Source: Larus michahellis (Eukaryota; Chordata; Aves; Charadriiformes; Laridae). From it: a stretch of DNA of 64,000 nucleotides. The notes beneath the pieces were generated by a model. The model made no database searches, was not told where the DNA came from, and saw nothing but the letters and a program-made list of their open reading frames with translations. A program made the position numbers and the translations under genes. The DNA lies in NCBI RefSeq assembly GCF_964199755.1, contig NC_133903.1, positions 3,427,001 to 3,491,000 of the forward strand, written 5' to 3'. Positions 47,901 to 59,900 of the stretch are shown here, piece after piece. How positions within the stretch are numbered: position 1 is the first letter of the stretch; each line of letters opens with the position of its first letter.

Positions 47901-50900
47901 AGGGACATGTGCATTGGTATTCCCTTTTCATCTCTCTCCTCCCACAGATGGTTTGCTATGAAAAGCTGCAAGTTCTCCTGCCTCAGTACGGTCTCAGCCA
48001 CCTGCTATGGAGAGCCACGAATACAAAAACCCCAGAAAAGCCCCCTTCTCTGCTGCTTGCCAATATGAGAGCAGGCAGCAATTTTCTTGTTTCCACTGCC
48101 CGGCTACTACCACTCTGATCCTCCAGAAAACGCATTCATCCTATAGCCTGTTCCTTGCCTTGTCTAGGGAGAAGCTCCCCTTGTCCATAGGAGCAACAAT
48201 GCGCTCTCCTCCTCCAGCTCCTGCGCTTCCCTATAGCCCATATCGATGGCTGCCAAGTAAAAAAAAATCTCATCTTTATCTCCTGTCAGAAACCAGCCTA
48301 AGGCACCAGGACTCGGATCCCCCCTCAGGGTATTAACACAAACAGCTACTGAAGAACCAGGGAACTTCTTGTGTAACTAAAGCCCCCGTAGAAAGGAATG
48401 TGCTGCCTCTGAAGCAGAAGAGCCGTAGGGGAAGGGGAAACAGGACCTTGGGTCTACAGACGCTGAATGAACATATGCCTTGGCAGCACCAGAGGGACAG
48501 TGCCCTTCGGTCAACAGGGAACGCCAGCGGTAAAGCATTTGCCACACTGTACTGGTGTGCAACACGTCAGCTCTTCTCCCGAGGACCACCTCGTTGCTGA
48601 GAGCAGATAACGCTACCAGAGCTTGCAATAAGAGCACCAGATCAGGGAAAACTCTTTGTGAAGGTTGAAAGAGTCTGGCCAAGTATAGAGACAAGGATTA
48701 ACTCTCCGCTTTTCCACTTTCTCTACAGCAAGATGAGCTGGTCATTTTGAAGTGAAAACATGAATGTGATGTCCCCTTTTCCACCACAGTTTCTATTCCT
48801 CCATCCTCTTCCTCCCCTTCCCATAAATTTGAACCATGCACCACGGAGTGTGTTTTCTTTATCTATACCTGAAGACTGGTTGATCATTAAAAGCATGCTA
48901 CTACTCATCCTCTGCATCCACACCACCAAGTTAGTGAGCACTGTGATGGCATGTTCTCCAAGTTCTGGTGTAAGTAAGGCTTACAGGATCCAGTGAAGGA
49001 GGGCAAGATTCATCTAGTTCTTACACATACATGAAGGCAAGCCCATGTTTTATCCAGCGCACAGAAATGGCTATCAGGCCACTCCAAATACCAAAACCTT
49101 CCATGAAAGTTGGTTGGTTTTTTTTTTTCCTCCATAGGAAATTAAATACAAAAAATAGATTCTAAAGAAAGTAAAAACAGTTGTGAAATAAAGATTTAAA
49201 TTAAAAAATCTCAACGAAAAAATAATACAGGTTTCATCCTACCATCCCTTTAGGGCAGATTAAGGAGAGAGGTTCAGCAATAACTCTGAATTTACTGTTT
49301 TAACAATTTTCATTTTAAACTTGAGGAACCAATGCCACAGATAGCAAGTACACTGCATGCAAGTGAATCATCCTGCTGAAGTCACCCACCAAGACAGTCA
49401 TGCACTCCAGTGGTGGCAGGACTGGGCCCATAGCATTAACAGTGTTAATAGACCGAGTTTTATTCTTTTTATGTGCAATGTCCAAAGTAGCAGAGCGAGG
49501 TTTTATTCCCCGCGGCAGGTGAGACGTGGCTTGTCTATTCAAATTGCTGCCACTTATGGGCCAGATCCTGTGTTTGGCGGCACAATCAGCTCCCTTGAGA
49601 GTATACAGGAGTGGTAAACGTGTATTCCCCAAAGTTGCTGAAGCAGAGAGGAGCAGTAAAGAGAGACTTACTGAGGGAGGTGGGGACTCCCGGCCAATGA
49701 GCGGGGTATTCTCGCAACGGGGGTTCTGGAAATTTGCATTCTGGCTCCTAGGAAAGGAAGACACACATGGTAACAGGGGTACGTGTCACACTTCTCTGGG
49801 GAAGGTCTCTGACGGTGACATAGGACAGAGCATATGCACCCCCAGAACTACTGTAACAGGTCAGTCTTCCTCAAAGCTTTTCTAACAGGCCAGGTGGATC
49901 CCCCTTTTCCAGACAAGGGCACAAAACTAGCATTATTTTCCTCAAATCAAGCACTATCTTTACACTCTTACTCAGAAGGGCCCACACTGAATCACGCCAA
50001 GTGATTTAAAAATAGGTCTGTGTGAAAATCTGCCTCCCTGCAGCGTTAGAACTGCCAAGCTGCAGAAATGGAGATAAAACGAGGACAAAAATCTAACAGG
50101 AAGAACAAAATGATGTGCCAGCCCCAAAAAAATGGGCCCTGAAGGTAATCCGAATGTGATCAGGGTTAGGCACTTCTGGAGAAAGCTCTAAAGATCCCAC
50201 CTGGACTAGGTAGCTCCATAGTGCAACGGCTGTCAGAGCTGCCTGCAAATATTGTGTAAGGAGCCTGCAGGTTTTGTCTTGACTCTTGGTCTCTCAGGAG
50301 GCTTAAAATCTTCTGGCAAAACTGCTCTGTCTGAAGAATTAAGTCTTCTGGAGATCAGAATCATTGTGTAATAAGGAGCCCGGACAATACTTTCTTACTT
50401 CTTTTCTCTAGCCAGATTTCTAAGTCCTGCAGGACAAAGCTGTTCGTACGTTGCAGCGTGCTGTCTAATACAACAACCCTTTCGACTGCAGCACGTTTAA
50501 GCTATTCTATTCTCCCAGTAGATGCCAATCAGAAAAGATGCCTTTTGACACTCTGGATAAAATCCTTTATCACTTCTACTGCTTGGTCAGAAGTCCCAGC
50601 CTCACAGCACTTGGCGACGACAGAAATCAGAGTGAAGCAACCTGGACAAGCCGCAATAGAGCCTTCTTGTCGGGATACTCACATGTACTCCGTGACGGGA
50701 GCATTGCTGACTGTGTGTGCTGCTGCTGGAATGCTGGTCTCACTGCCATAACTACTCCCACAGCTATAGAGGCTGGGCATGTGCACTCTGTAAAGATTAT
50801 CGTGTGTTTGTCTACTCCCTTGAGCAGCTGATTCTTCTTCCCCATCATCATCTGAGCTTCTGCAAGAAGGAGAAAAAGTTCCTCCTAGAACCCTACAATT

Positions 50901-53900
50901 ACCCCACACGTGGGGTTTGCAGGAAACCATGGTAATCCTAGGAACCTCCCAACCATCTTCCACACCTCCACATTTATACCCATTTGGGATGCCTCAGGGT
51001 GGCAGTGTCAAACACAGCCTACACCACAGTGACTCAGACCTCCCACAGATACCATCTGGACTTTTACACTGCGTGATCCCCTGCAGTCTCCCTACGGGCT
51101 TGGCAGACAGCACAGTTCTGCCCAGTCGTACAGCCAAAGGATGGACAAACATCCTGCAATACACAGCACTTTTAAAAAAAGTGAAGGAGAGGCAGTGGGG
51201 ACGTAGTGCCATGCAGCCCTCAGAAAGCATCCTTCAAAACTGCAGTCTCTGTCTTTCCGTTTCTTGCAGCCATGTCCAAAGAACTTTTAAGGATAATTCC
51301 CTGTAGACTTCTCTGAACTCCCATTCTGGTTACAAAAGGGTCTGCTTCAGCTTCTAACAAAATCTCAGAAGTCTTTACACGGACTAAGTTGTAACATTTG
51401 CGTCTAGAGGCTTTCTCAGCTCATTGACGCCAGGATTTTAAATCCATTTTATTGCAGAGCAGAGCCAGTTTGCCAGTTGGTTCTTTCCCCCCCTTCCCAC
51501 AGCATTCTCTTGTCCCTCCTATGTAATATACACTACGATTTCATCTCCCTAATTGTGGGATGAAGCAACGAGATTTGAAATCTATTTTAGTGACACTTGA
51601 CAAAGCTACTAAAACCGTCTACACGGAACACTTCGTTGCTGAGGGGAGACAGCATGGACATCACTAAAACATCCCAAACATCACCTGCAGCTTCTGTGCC
51701 ACAAGGTGGCACTGAAGATTTATTCAGGGAATTGCGGCCTGCACAGGCTCTTACAGGCAATTAAGTACGACATCCTCCACCTCCCGGAGGGAGGCAGAGG
51801 AAGAAATGGTGCTCCAGGGAATGCAAGAGGGAATCCTTCAGTTCAGAGCAGCAGCCTGAGCCTGCTGGGGTTGGCAGGGCAGGCAGCAGCCCTCATGGAA
51901 GGCAGCACAAGAGATACCACTGGGTAAATCTTTTTCCTTCAAACGGGCTGACTACATTCCCTTCTTGATATCGCCTCTGCAGCCGCATGTGGAAGAGGTA
52001 AGGAACCCAGCCATTTTCTTAAGTGCTGTTCTGACGCACTTCCCAAGGCTTTCTCTGTGGGCAGCGCAGGCCTGGCGGGCTCTGGCTTCCTGCTATTGTT
52101 CAGGATGTTCCATTTTACTTTGAACCTTGAGCCTGGGCTTAGACCACAAAAGTCCCGTTTGAGGACCACAGAAGAGGATTTGCTGCACAGTCTGTGGCTC
52201 TTCTGCAAGAACAGAAACTCCAGGCTATTTTAATAGCTGCATGTGGCGCAGCAGCCGGTCAGTGAAGCGAAGGTTTGCTCAAGACTTACTGATCAGCCTG
52301 GTTACCATCATTAATACTAGTTCCAAACAACTCTGCTGTTAGATGATTGCCCCCAATTTGCAAGTATCTCACCTGCCCGTGCTATTGCCAACAAGACAGT
52401 TCCTGGTTTCTATTAGCTATGCAAGTCAGCCGCCCCAGGTGAGCAAAGCCAAAAAGGCAAGTGTGAACTGCTTCTCGTTGCAATTCTCTTCCCCGTACTC
52501 GAACAAATGCCTCAAAGCAATGCAAGAGAATAGGTATTTTACAGCAATGGCACATAGTTCAAGCATTACTTCTCTTTAAGCTATAATCATTCATCTCTGA
52601 CTTGACTCACAGTCGGTCATACAGCATACTGAATACTCTGCATACAAGGTATTCCAGTGCAATAAGGTTCAGATGTAAATATTAACCACAGCCAGAGCAA
52701 AAGCCAATAGTTTGTTTTTTTTCCTGTTGGACCTGTGCTTATAAAGCCTCATCCCTCACACTCCCGGGATTGTATGGGAAAGAGCTCCATATGCTCACGG
52801 GCACAAATCCAATAGCCAGTCTTCACTAGGAAAGAGCTCTACAACGCTACAGGAGCTAAACCCTCTCTATACCTCTTTTGCTGCCAAGTGTGTGGGACGC
52901 TGCACACAATGGAACTGAACATGAGGGCTGTGACAAAGGAGAAGAGAACCAAGTAGATGAGGCCTTCCACTCCATCATAGCAAAAGCCCGTCAAAGCCTG
53001 GACGTAATCCTGGGGAGAGAAATGAACAATTTCCTGATCACTAGAGAGTTAACATTGAGCTCTAATTCAAAAGCCCTTCCCCTGGATTACATTCTCCGAA
53101 ACAACTTAAGAGATTGTAGTCCCTTTTCCAGAGCATATTTCTATTTTAATTTCAGGGACCCCAATGTTTTTCATAACTGATCTAACCCTTATTTCCCCTC
53201 ACGAAGTCCAGCTCGGATTTAGACGCGGAAATATTTTCAAACTCACACAATAAGACTTTAAGAGAGAGGAAAAATAATAATTAAAAAAAAAAAAAAGCCA
53301 AGGCAAGCTTATCCACCCAACTTACGATACCACATTTTTCATTAAAGCCTCTCAGCTCCCTCACTATCTCCCATTGCCCAAGAACACAAGCACGGACTAT
53401 CTGTTCCTCTGCCTTCAGAGACGCAGCCAGGGCAACAGTTAGGCCATGCTATACGGCAGCCTTCATTCCGCTCCACAGGAAAGGCAACAAGCTACGTGCT
53501 ATAGAAAAAAATGCTTGAAGGCCCCTGAAACCTTAAGGCTGCAGCTTGTCGATGTATAAAGGCATGTTATCTAGTTTCCTATGTTGATTTTTAAACAGAA
53601 AGCTAACTTGACCCAAATTCCCACTCTCCTTTCTGCTGGAGTCAATCAGTAAAATCTGTTGTAAACTGTTTTGGCACACCAGAGATTTGAAACTCCAAAA
53701 TAATCAGTACGCTACAGGCTCTACACCCGCTTTGTTCTTTCTTAGCTCAAGCCCAGTCACTGAGTACTCACCAAATGAAGACTCCGACAGTCTACTAAAG
53801 CTGTCAGTTGCTGCAAGTTGATCTCTGTCGAATTTAAAACCTCCTGAATCCGAGTAAGATACTCCTGTAAGCAACAAGCCAGTGATTACAGCAAGGAAAC

Positions 53901-56900
53901 GGCTTAGCAGGAGGTGATCTTGGGCTTTGTACAAGGGTCAGGGAAGCCAGCAAGTACAGGGAGAACAAACTTAAGGAGAGTTACCTTGGAGGTGGGGTGC
54001 TCTCTGCTTGCTGACCTCATGAGTTCCATAACATCATCTTGCATTTCCACCAGAGCCTTGTGACTTCCTGACAGCTTCTGCTCAACACAAAACATGCAAT
54101 ATTTCAGCAATTCAGGCCACACGAACCAACAGAACTCCTGGGAAAAGACTTAAACCCTACTACCCAAATATTGAAGCATTATCTGTATGAATGGTACGAG
54201 TTAAGGATGTCCCAACTGACACTGATGCAGCTGCGATAGGGTTAAGTTTGACTTCTACCAACCTGGAAGAAATACGGACAGAAAGAAGAGGGAAAGGGAA
54301 GAACCAGGAGAAAAAAACAAACATGTACACACACAAAAACATCTGCGCAGCTGGGGCTGGCTCCAGGATAGAGGAGGAGAAAGCCACAAAGCACCCAGGT
54401 TCTCACCGCAGAGCACAGCTGGATTTTTCTATTAAATCGGATGGCTGAGAAAGACTTCATGTTAACGCTAGACGTTGTTTGTATTGGGGTGCAGCCTTCC
54501 CATCCCATTAAAGCATCCATGGGAATTTCACATGCAATAGCATGTCAGAGCATACTGAGCAACCAGAAACGCAACAGATGGCAACGGTGCATCATACCAC
54601 AGCTTGAAGTGTTCTTACCCCACCCTTTAAAACAGAGGAAGACAAGACTTAAAAAAATCCTAAATATAAGTGGTGAAGCAGCTGGTGTCTGCCAAACGGT
54701 GGGTGGTGTGGGTTCATTCTGGCCTCTGATGCATACGACAAAGTTTGGGATGGGCCCAGGTGCTGTTCCTCAGCCCCCACACAAAAGAATAATGACTCAC
54801 ATTTATACTTCAGGATACAAACCCTTCAACATCCAAGGGATTTAAGAGGTGTATGTGAGAATCACTCCCTCACCCACAGAAGTGGCTGCATTTTGGGAGT
54901 GGAGTGTTGTCACTGTTTAACCCAAAAGAACCTGCAAGAAGAGATTCAAAGCAGGAAGTCTGGCATTTCCCACCCTGGCATTAATTGTGGGTGCTCTGTC
55001 TCCGCGTTGCTGCTCTTCTAGGAGTGCCATGTAAACAGAGGTGCCACGAACAAAGCCATGGTCTTCACCACATCACACATGGGCCCTTCTACGAGGGCAT
55101 CCTGGACCTGAAGCTATGCGGGTAGTGATGAAGTTGGAAAAAACTGCTCACTAAATCACAGTGCCACCTCTTGCACAGCTGGAAAGCAGCTACCAAAGCT
55201 TTACCAACAGGTGGAGTGCTCCCTAAAGCCAACACCCTGCAACTTGCTGGCATCAAAAGCCTTTAACCAATACCCTGCAGGATACTGAGAAGGGCTGAAG
55301 AGAGCTAGGATGCTTACACTCACCTGCTGGAAAGGGTTGGGGTACCCAGCACTGCAGGTGATGTAATAGCGGAGAGTATCTACAAAGACAAAAGAAAAGA
55401 AAGTCATGCTAAATACATTGTTCCAGCTTTGCAGTATTTTATGACTGCCACAAAGGAGGTGTTAAATTCTGAAAGCAATAAGCAAAATGAAAATGCAATA
55501 TAAATAAAATCACTTCCCTCTCTCCATGTAGGATTACAGTGCAAGGATGGCACTAGAGAAAGGGAACCCTTGTAAGCTGCCTTTGGGGAGAAAAGAAAGA
55601 TTGGTTTTCTCTTTTTTTTTTTTTTTTTTGTGAACAGCAAAAGGCAACGGGGCTGCCCCACTTACACCATTAGATGAAACATCCAAAAGGTTTTATTCAA
55701 AAGTCAACACTATCCACAGTATAGGCATAAGACAAGACGTCAGTCTAGGATAAATCCAACTGCATGTTTAATTTCTGCAACTTCCCAGTGTCAGAATACC
55801 CTTCTATGGTCCCTGAAAGCAGCCACGGGCTGCTGCCTAGGGCACAAAACAAAGAGACAACTCAACTTTCAGCCAATTCAGTTCACCGGATAGGTCACTA
55901 CACAGCCACAAAATACTAGTACAGGAGAGGCAGTAGAGCTGTGATATAAATACAGGCTGCTATCAAAAATACCTGTGGAAGCACACCGTTGGGCCAAAGG
56001 AGGTGCATACACACATCCCTGTGCTATTACACAGTGCTGAATATACTGCGTACTAAACATACGAGTTCAAGCATTTAAAAGAAAAACAGGCAAAAAAAGA
56101 CATCTTCACAACTGGGGATTCTTCTGTCGTGTTCAAGGAGAGACCGGTTTTAGACAGTGTTCTGTAGAAGAACAAAAGAAAGTCCTCCTAATTCAAGAAA
56201 ACCAGAACTTTCAGTAATGTCACTTCCTAAAAATGAAAAGCAAGCAAGGAAACGGATGGAAGACAACAAGTTCTTGTCTTTCTGACAGGTATTAGGGGCG
56301 AACAAGTAAATAGTCTGTTTTATGATGGATGTCACTTGCACGCAATTAGATTTTAATAAGAAGGCTTTAATTAGACTTTAACTAGAAGAAGTGCACGTCA
56401 TTTGTTTTGCATCCTTCTTTTGACTTATGCAAAAAAGGTATTTTCGGTATTGAGTCAATACTGCAGACTTGATCAGGAAAGAAAGCTCTTTCCACGTATT
56501 AGGATATGAGCAACATGTTTACCCGTTCGAGGGACCTCAGATCGTTGGCTGGCAACATCCCCAAAGTTAGTCTTAGCACTGAGTAGCTCTACCAGCAATC
56601 ACAGTATGGTGAAGACACACTCGTAAACTTCCAAATAAGACTGTTGAAGTACTTTGCTAGCAGCATCCCTTATTTTCAGGCTTGAAGACACAGATTTATT
56701 TCTCCTCATTCAAGTGTGTATGAAACCAGCCTGGTGCCTTCATGAGCCCTCCATAACGCTACAACTGCCAGCACGCACAAGTTACAAATACCAGGCTTTC
56801 CCCCGCCATTCTCAATAATGCTATCCAGGGAGAGAGCTCTGAAAGACTTGATCATCCAAATACCTTTAGATTACTTCTCAAACATTTACAGTTCCTCTTC

Positions 56901-59900
56901 AGACAAATGGAAGAGCATCAGCTCAGCAAAAGCAAGGGTGACATTTGCTTGCTAAAGATGACAAAAGCCCCAAAACACACATACACTCTGCATTTCCCCC
57001 CGACTAGCATCCTTTTCTCCATTCTTTTTAATCTCCTGCCGGTGACTTTCAGTCACGCATATTCCAGGCTGCAAAGGTATTCTAATCAGTCCCAACTCAG
57101 AAATCAGTAAAAGGCACAACCACAAGTGAGCGGAGCTGTGAAGAAGGCAGACCTGACTGTATCCTGACTCTGCTGCGCTTCCCATAAATATTGAATGCAC
57201 CTTTCGGCAAGCCAACCCGCTGGAGACCAAGTGGTACAACACAGACTGTCAGCTCCTGCACACTGGCAATGCAACCTGACAGCTGTTATTTATAATTCAT
57301 TAGCCTACTTTGGGGCAGCTTCTGCCAGCTGCTCCATCTCCCCCCCACCGGCTCTTTCTCTGGGATGGCTTACATCTCCCCAGCCAAGCCTCTAAACAGC
57401 AATCAGCAAAATCTGAGTAGATAGGAGGGCAGCAAGAATTGCTTTGTGTGCCTCCCTTTGGGCAGACCACACAAATGACTGTCCACAACTACTGAGCCAA
57501 GGAAAGGGCTGCTCCTCCCAGGTTCATAAATCACACTGAACGGCTACGGAAAAATAGATTAAAAGGTACCTGTGCTGGGAGAACAGCATAGCAGCAGCCA
57601 TCCACAGCATCACACACGACGACCTAAAGGAGCTGTGATCTTGTCACCTATTTATTTTAAATCAACAAACCGCTAGAAGTTTCTTTTAGTCTCCCACAGT
57701 GCTATCAAGTTTACATCGCCTTTGTAGGTGCCTTAAGTGGCATGACATACCGCTAATACAGAGCTCCAGAAACATTTCTTCAGGGCCTTTTGGATCATCC
57801 CTGGTGGGCAGATTACAGATGAGAGTTCCTGATATCATCATAGTTTGCAGCTTGTAAGCCCAGGATAAAGATTTGCTGGTTACAAGCGAAGTGAAAAGCA
57901 GTACAGCGAAATAAGTGCTTCCCATGCTTCACCCTGGAAGGCAGGATCAACAAGGCTTCACTGCGGTAGCGCTGGCTTTGCAGCTGACAAGTGTGACACT
58001 CTGTACATAAAATGTGCTTTCAAAAATGGCAAAGCCAGCAGGAGGAGCCTTCCCCTGCACCGCAACCAGTGTGCTAATAGCTGTGGTGCTTTAAGACTAA
58101 GGCTACAATAGGCACTGAAGCTCCCTTAAAGGGATCCTGTGCTGCAAAGCCTGGAAATCAAAAGGAGCGTGACCCCTGCGCCTCCATACCACCTGGATGG
58201 GAAAGAGGAAAGAGCAGGAGGCATCTTCACCAGTTTTAAACCCGGTGGAGGCTATCCTCTACAACACCAAATCTCACGTTTCTGTCCAGAGAACAGCTAC
58301 ACTAACCCATCATTTGTACTCTGCTAACAGCTCCAGGCAATTTCTCTCTATAATTATCTTTCTGATGCATTTTCCTCTCACGGAAAATTCCTGAAGGTTG
58401 GATCTGATTTTTGAAGCCGGCCTTTGGGCAATCCAGTTCATAGAAGGGTTAGGCAGGGCGACATCTGCAGCTGCCTGTGCCTGCTGTTGCTAGCAGCAAT
58501 CCTCCTGACCCACGCTCTTGGTGCGCAGGCAATGTGGGAGCAGAAGGCAAGGAAGGGAACTACCCAAAATGCTTTATTTTTGCAAAGTCTGTTTTTCCTA
58601 GAAAGGAAAGTAGAACTGCCTACTAAAGACGGCTTCAGCTGCTAGAACTACTTACTGCTTCTGCAACCATGGAGACTTACTATTCACTTCAAAGCCCAGC
58701 TGAAATGCAAAAACGGCATTATGCACCCGCCAAAAGGCAGCGAGAAGGTCTGCAGGGTAAAAGAGCAATCAGAAAAAGAGATCCTAGTTTAAAAAAAAAA
58801 TAAATCCCCACACCTAGAACAGCTTTTCCCAGCCCTTCATCTCTACTTGAGCATTCTCTAAGCAGCTTGCATTTTACATACACCCAAATGAGACTGACTC
58901 TGTGCGTTCAATCATCAGAAAAAGTTGAAGCATTTTCTTGCCCAGGTAACACGTTCTCCACCAAGAGTTTGTTTCCCTAAGGCAACAGTCTGACAGCAAA
59001 GGGAGGTATCTGCGTAACATTTATATTTCTCTCTTAGATGCCACTCTTGTACTGGTGAAATCATTCATCGGGGGCCTTCAGTAAGGAGCTCATAGCCATC
59101 CCACATGCCCTCCGCTCAAAGCTTTCTGCTAATCAGGAGTCCAATAAAACCAGGCAGGAAAATACAGCTTCTCAACACCAACATCAGTGCAGCAGGATTC
59201 TCGGGAGCGCTTCTTTGGGCAAACTCTTTTCTGCAGTGCTCGCTGAGCTCAAGTAATAACTGCGCGACCACCACATGCCCCATGTGAGGTTTTGTCCTGA
59301 CCTTACTTCTAGAGAGGAAAGGGAGGTGGTGGCGGTGTCAGTCCTCTGTTTCATTCAGCTCTGGGCTTCTAAGACGAGAGTGAATCAGTGAGAGGCCAAC
59401 TAGGAGGCTGCACGCGACAAGAACGCTTCCTGCTTATATCCGAGTAGCGAAGTCTCAGCATCCAGCCTGACCAACTTGGCTGGACTGGAGGTAAAAGGCT
59501 CCATTATCCATCCCCTGAGGTTTGCAGTTCCTTTGGATGAAGCAAGTGTCTGTTCGCCACGCAGATTTCCAGTAAGAGAATCTGGAGAAAGCTCTTCCTG
59601 TTGTTTAGACAGATTGTGCCTTTTTATTTAATTTTATGCAATAAGTCATCTGATAATAACATAACATCAATGAAAAAAGAATGAGACTAGAAGATGGCCT
59701 CCTGCTTTGAAAATAAACATCTTGGCTGCACCAAGTCTTTTTACGAGCAGCAGGAGCTGATTATACAGCCACTGTTCAACTCCATTGGCTTTATCTCAAT
59801 TAATGAATACTGCACGAGTTAGGCACATATGTCAGCCTCTTCTGCAAAATGATTTAAGTCTCTCCTTCTCCAGGAAACCTGCATTAAGGCTTTGCCCCCA

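Noticed and set aside
53704-53934. Minus-strand frame beginning MYKAQDHLLLSRF that overlaps a TTYH3 exon
   Set aside because: It reads the exon at 53772-53864 in the wrong frame. The spliced frame gives the tweety sequence.
57686-57925. 79-codon minus-strand frame in a TTYH3 intron
   Set aside because: No match to any tweety segment, not needed for phase, and lacks plausible splice context.
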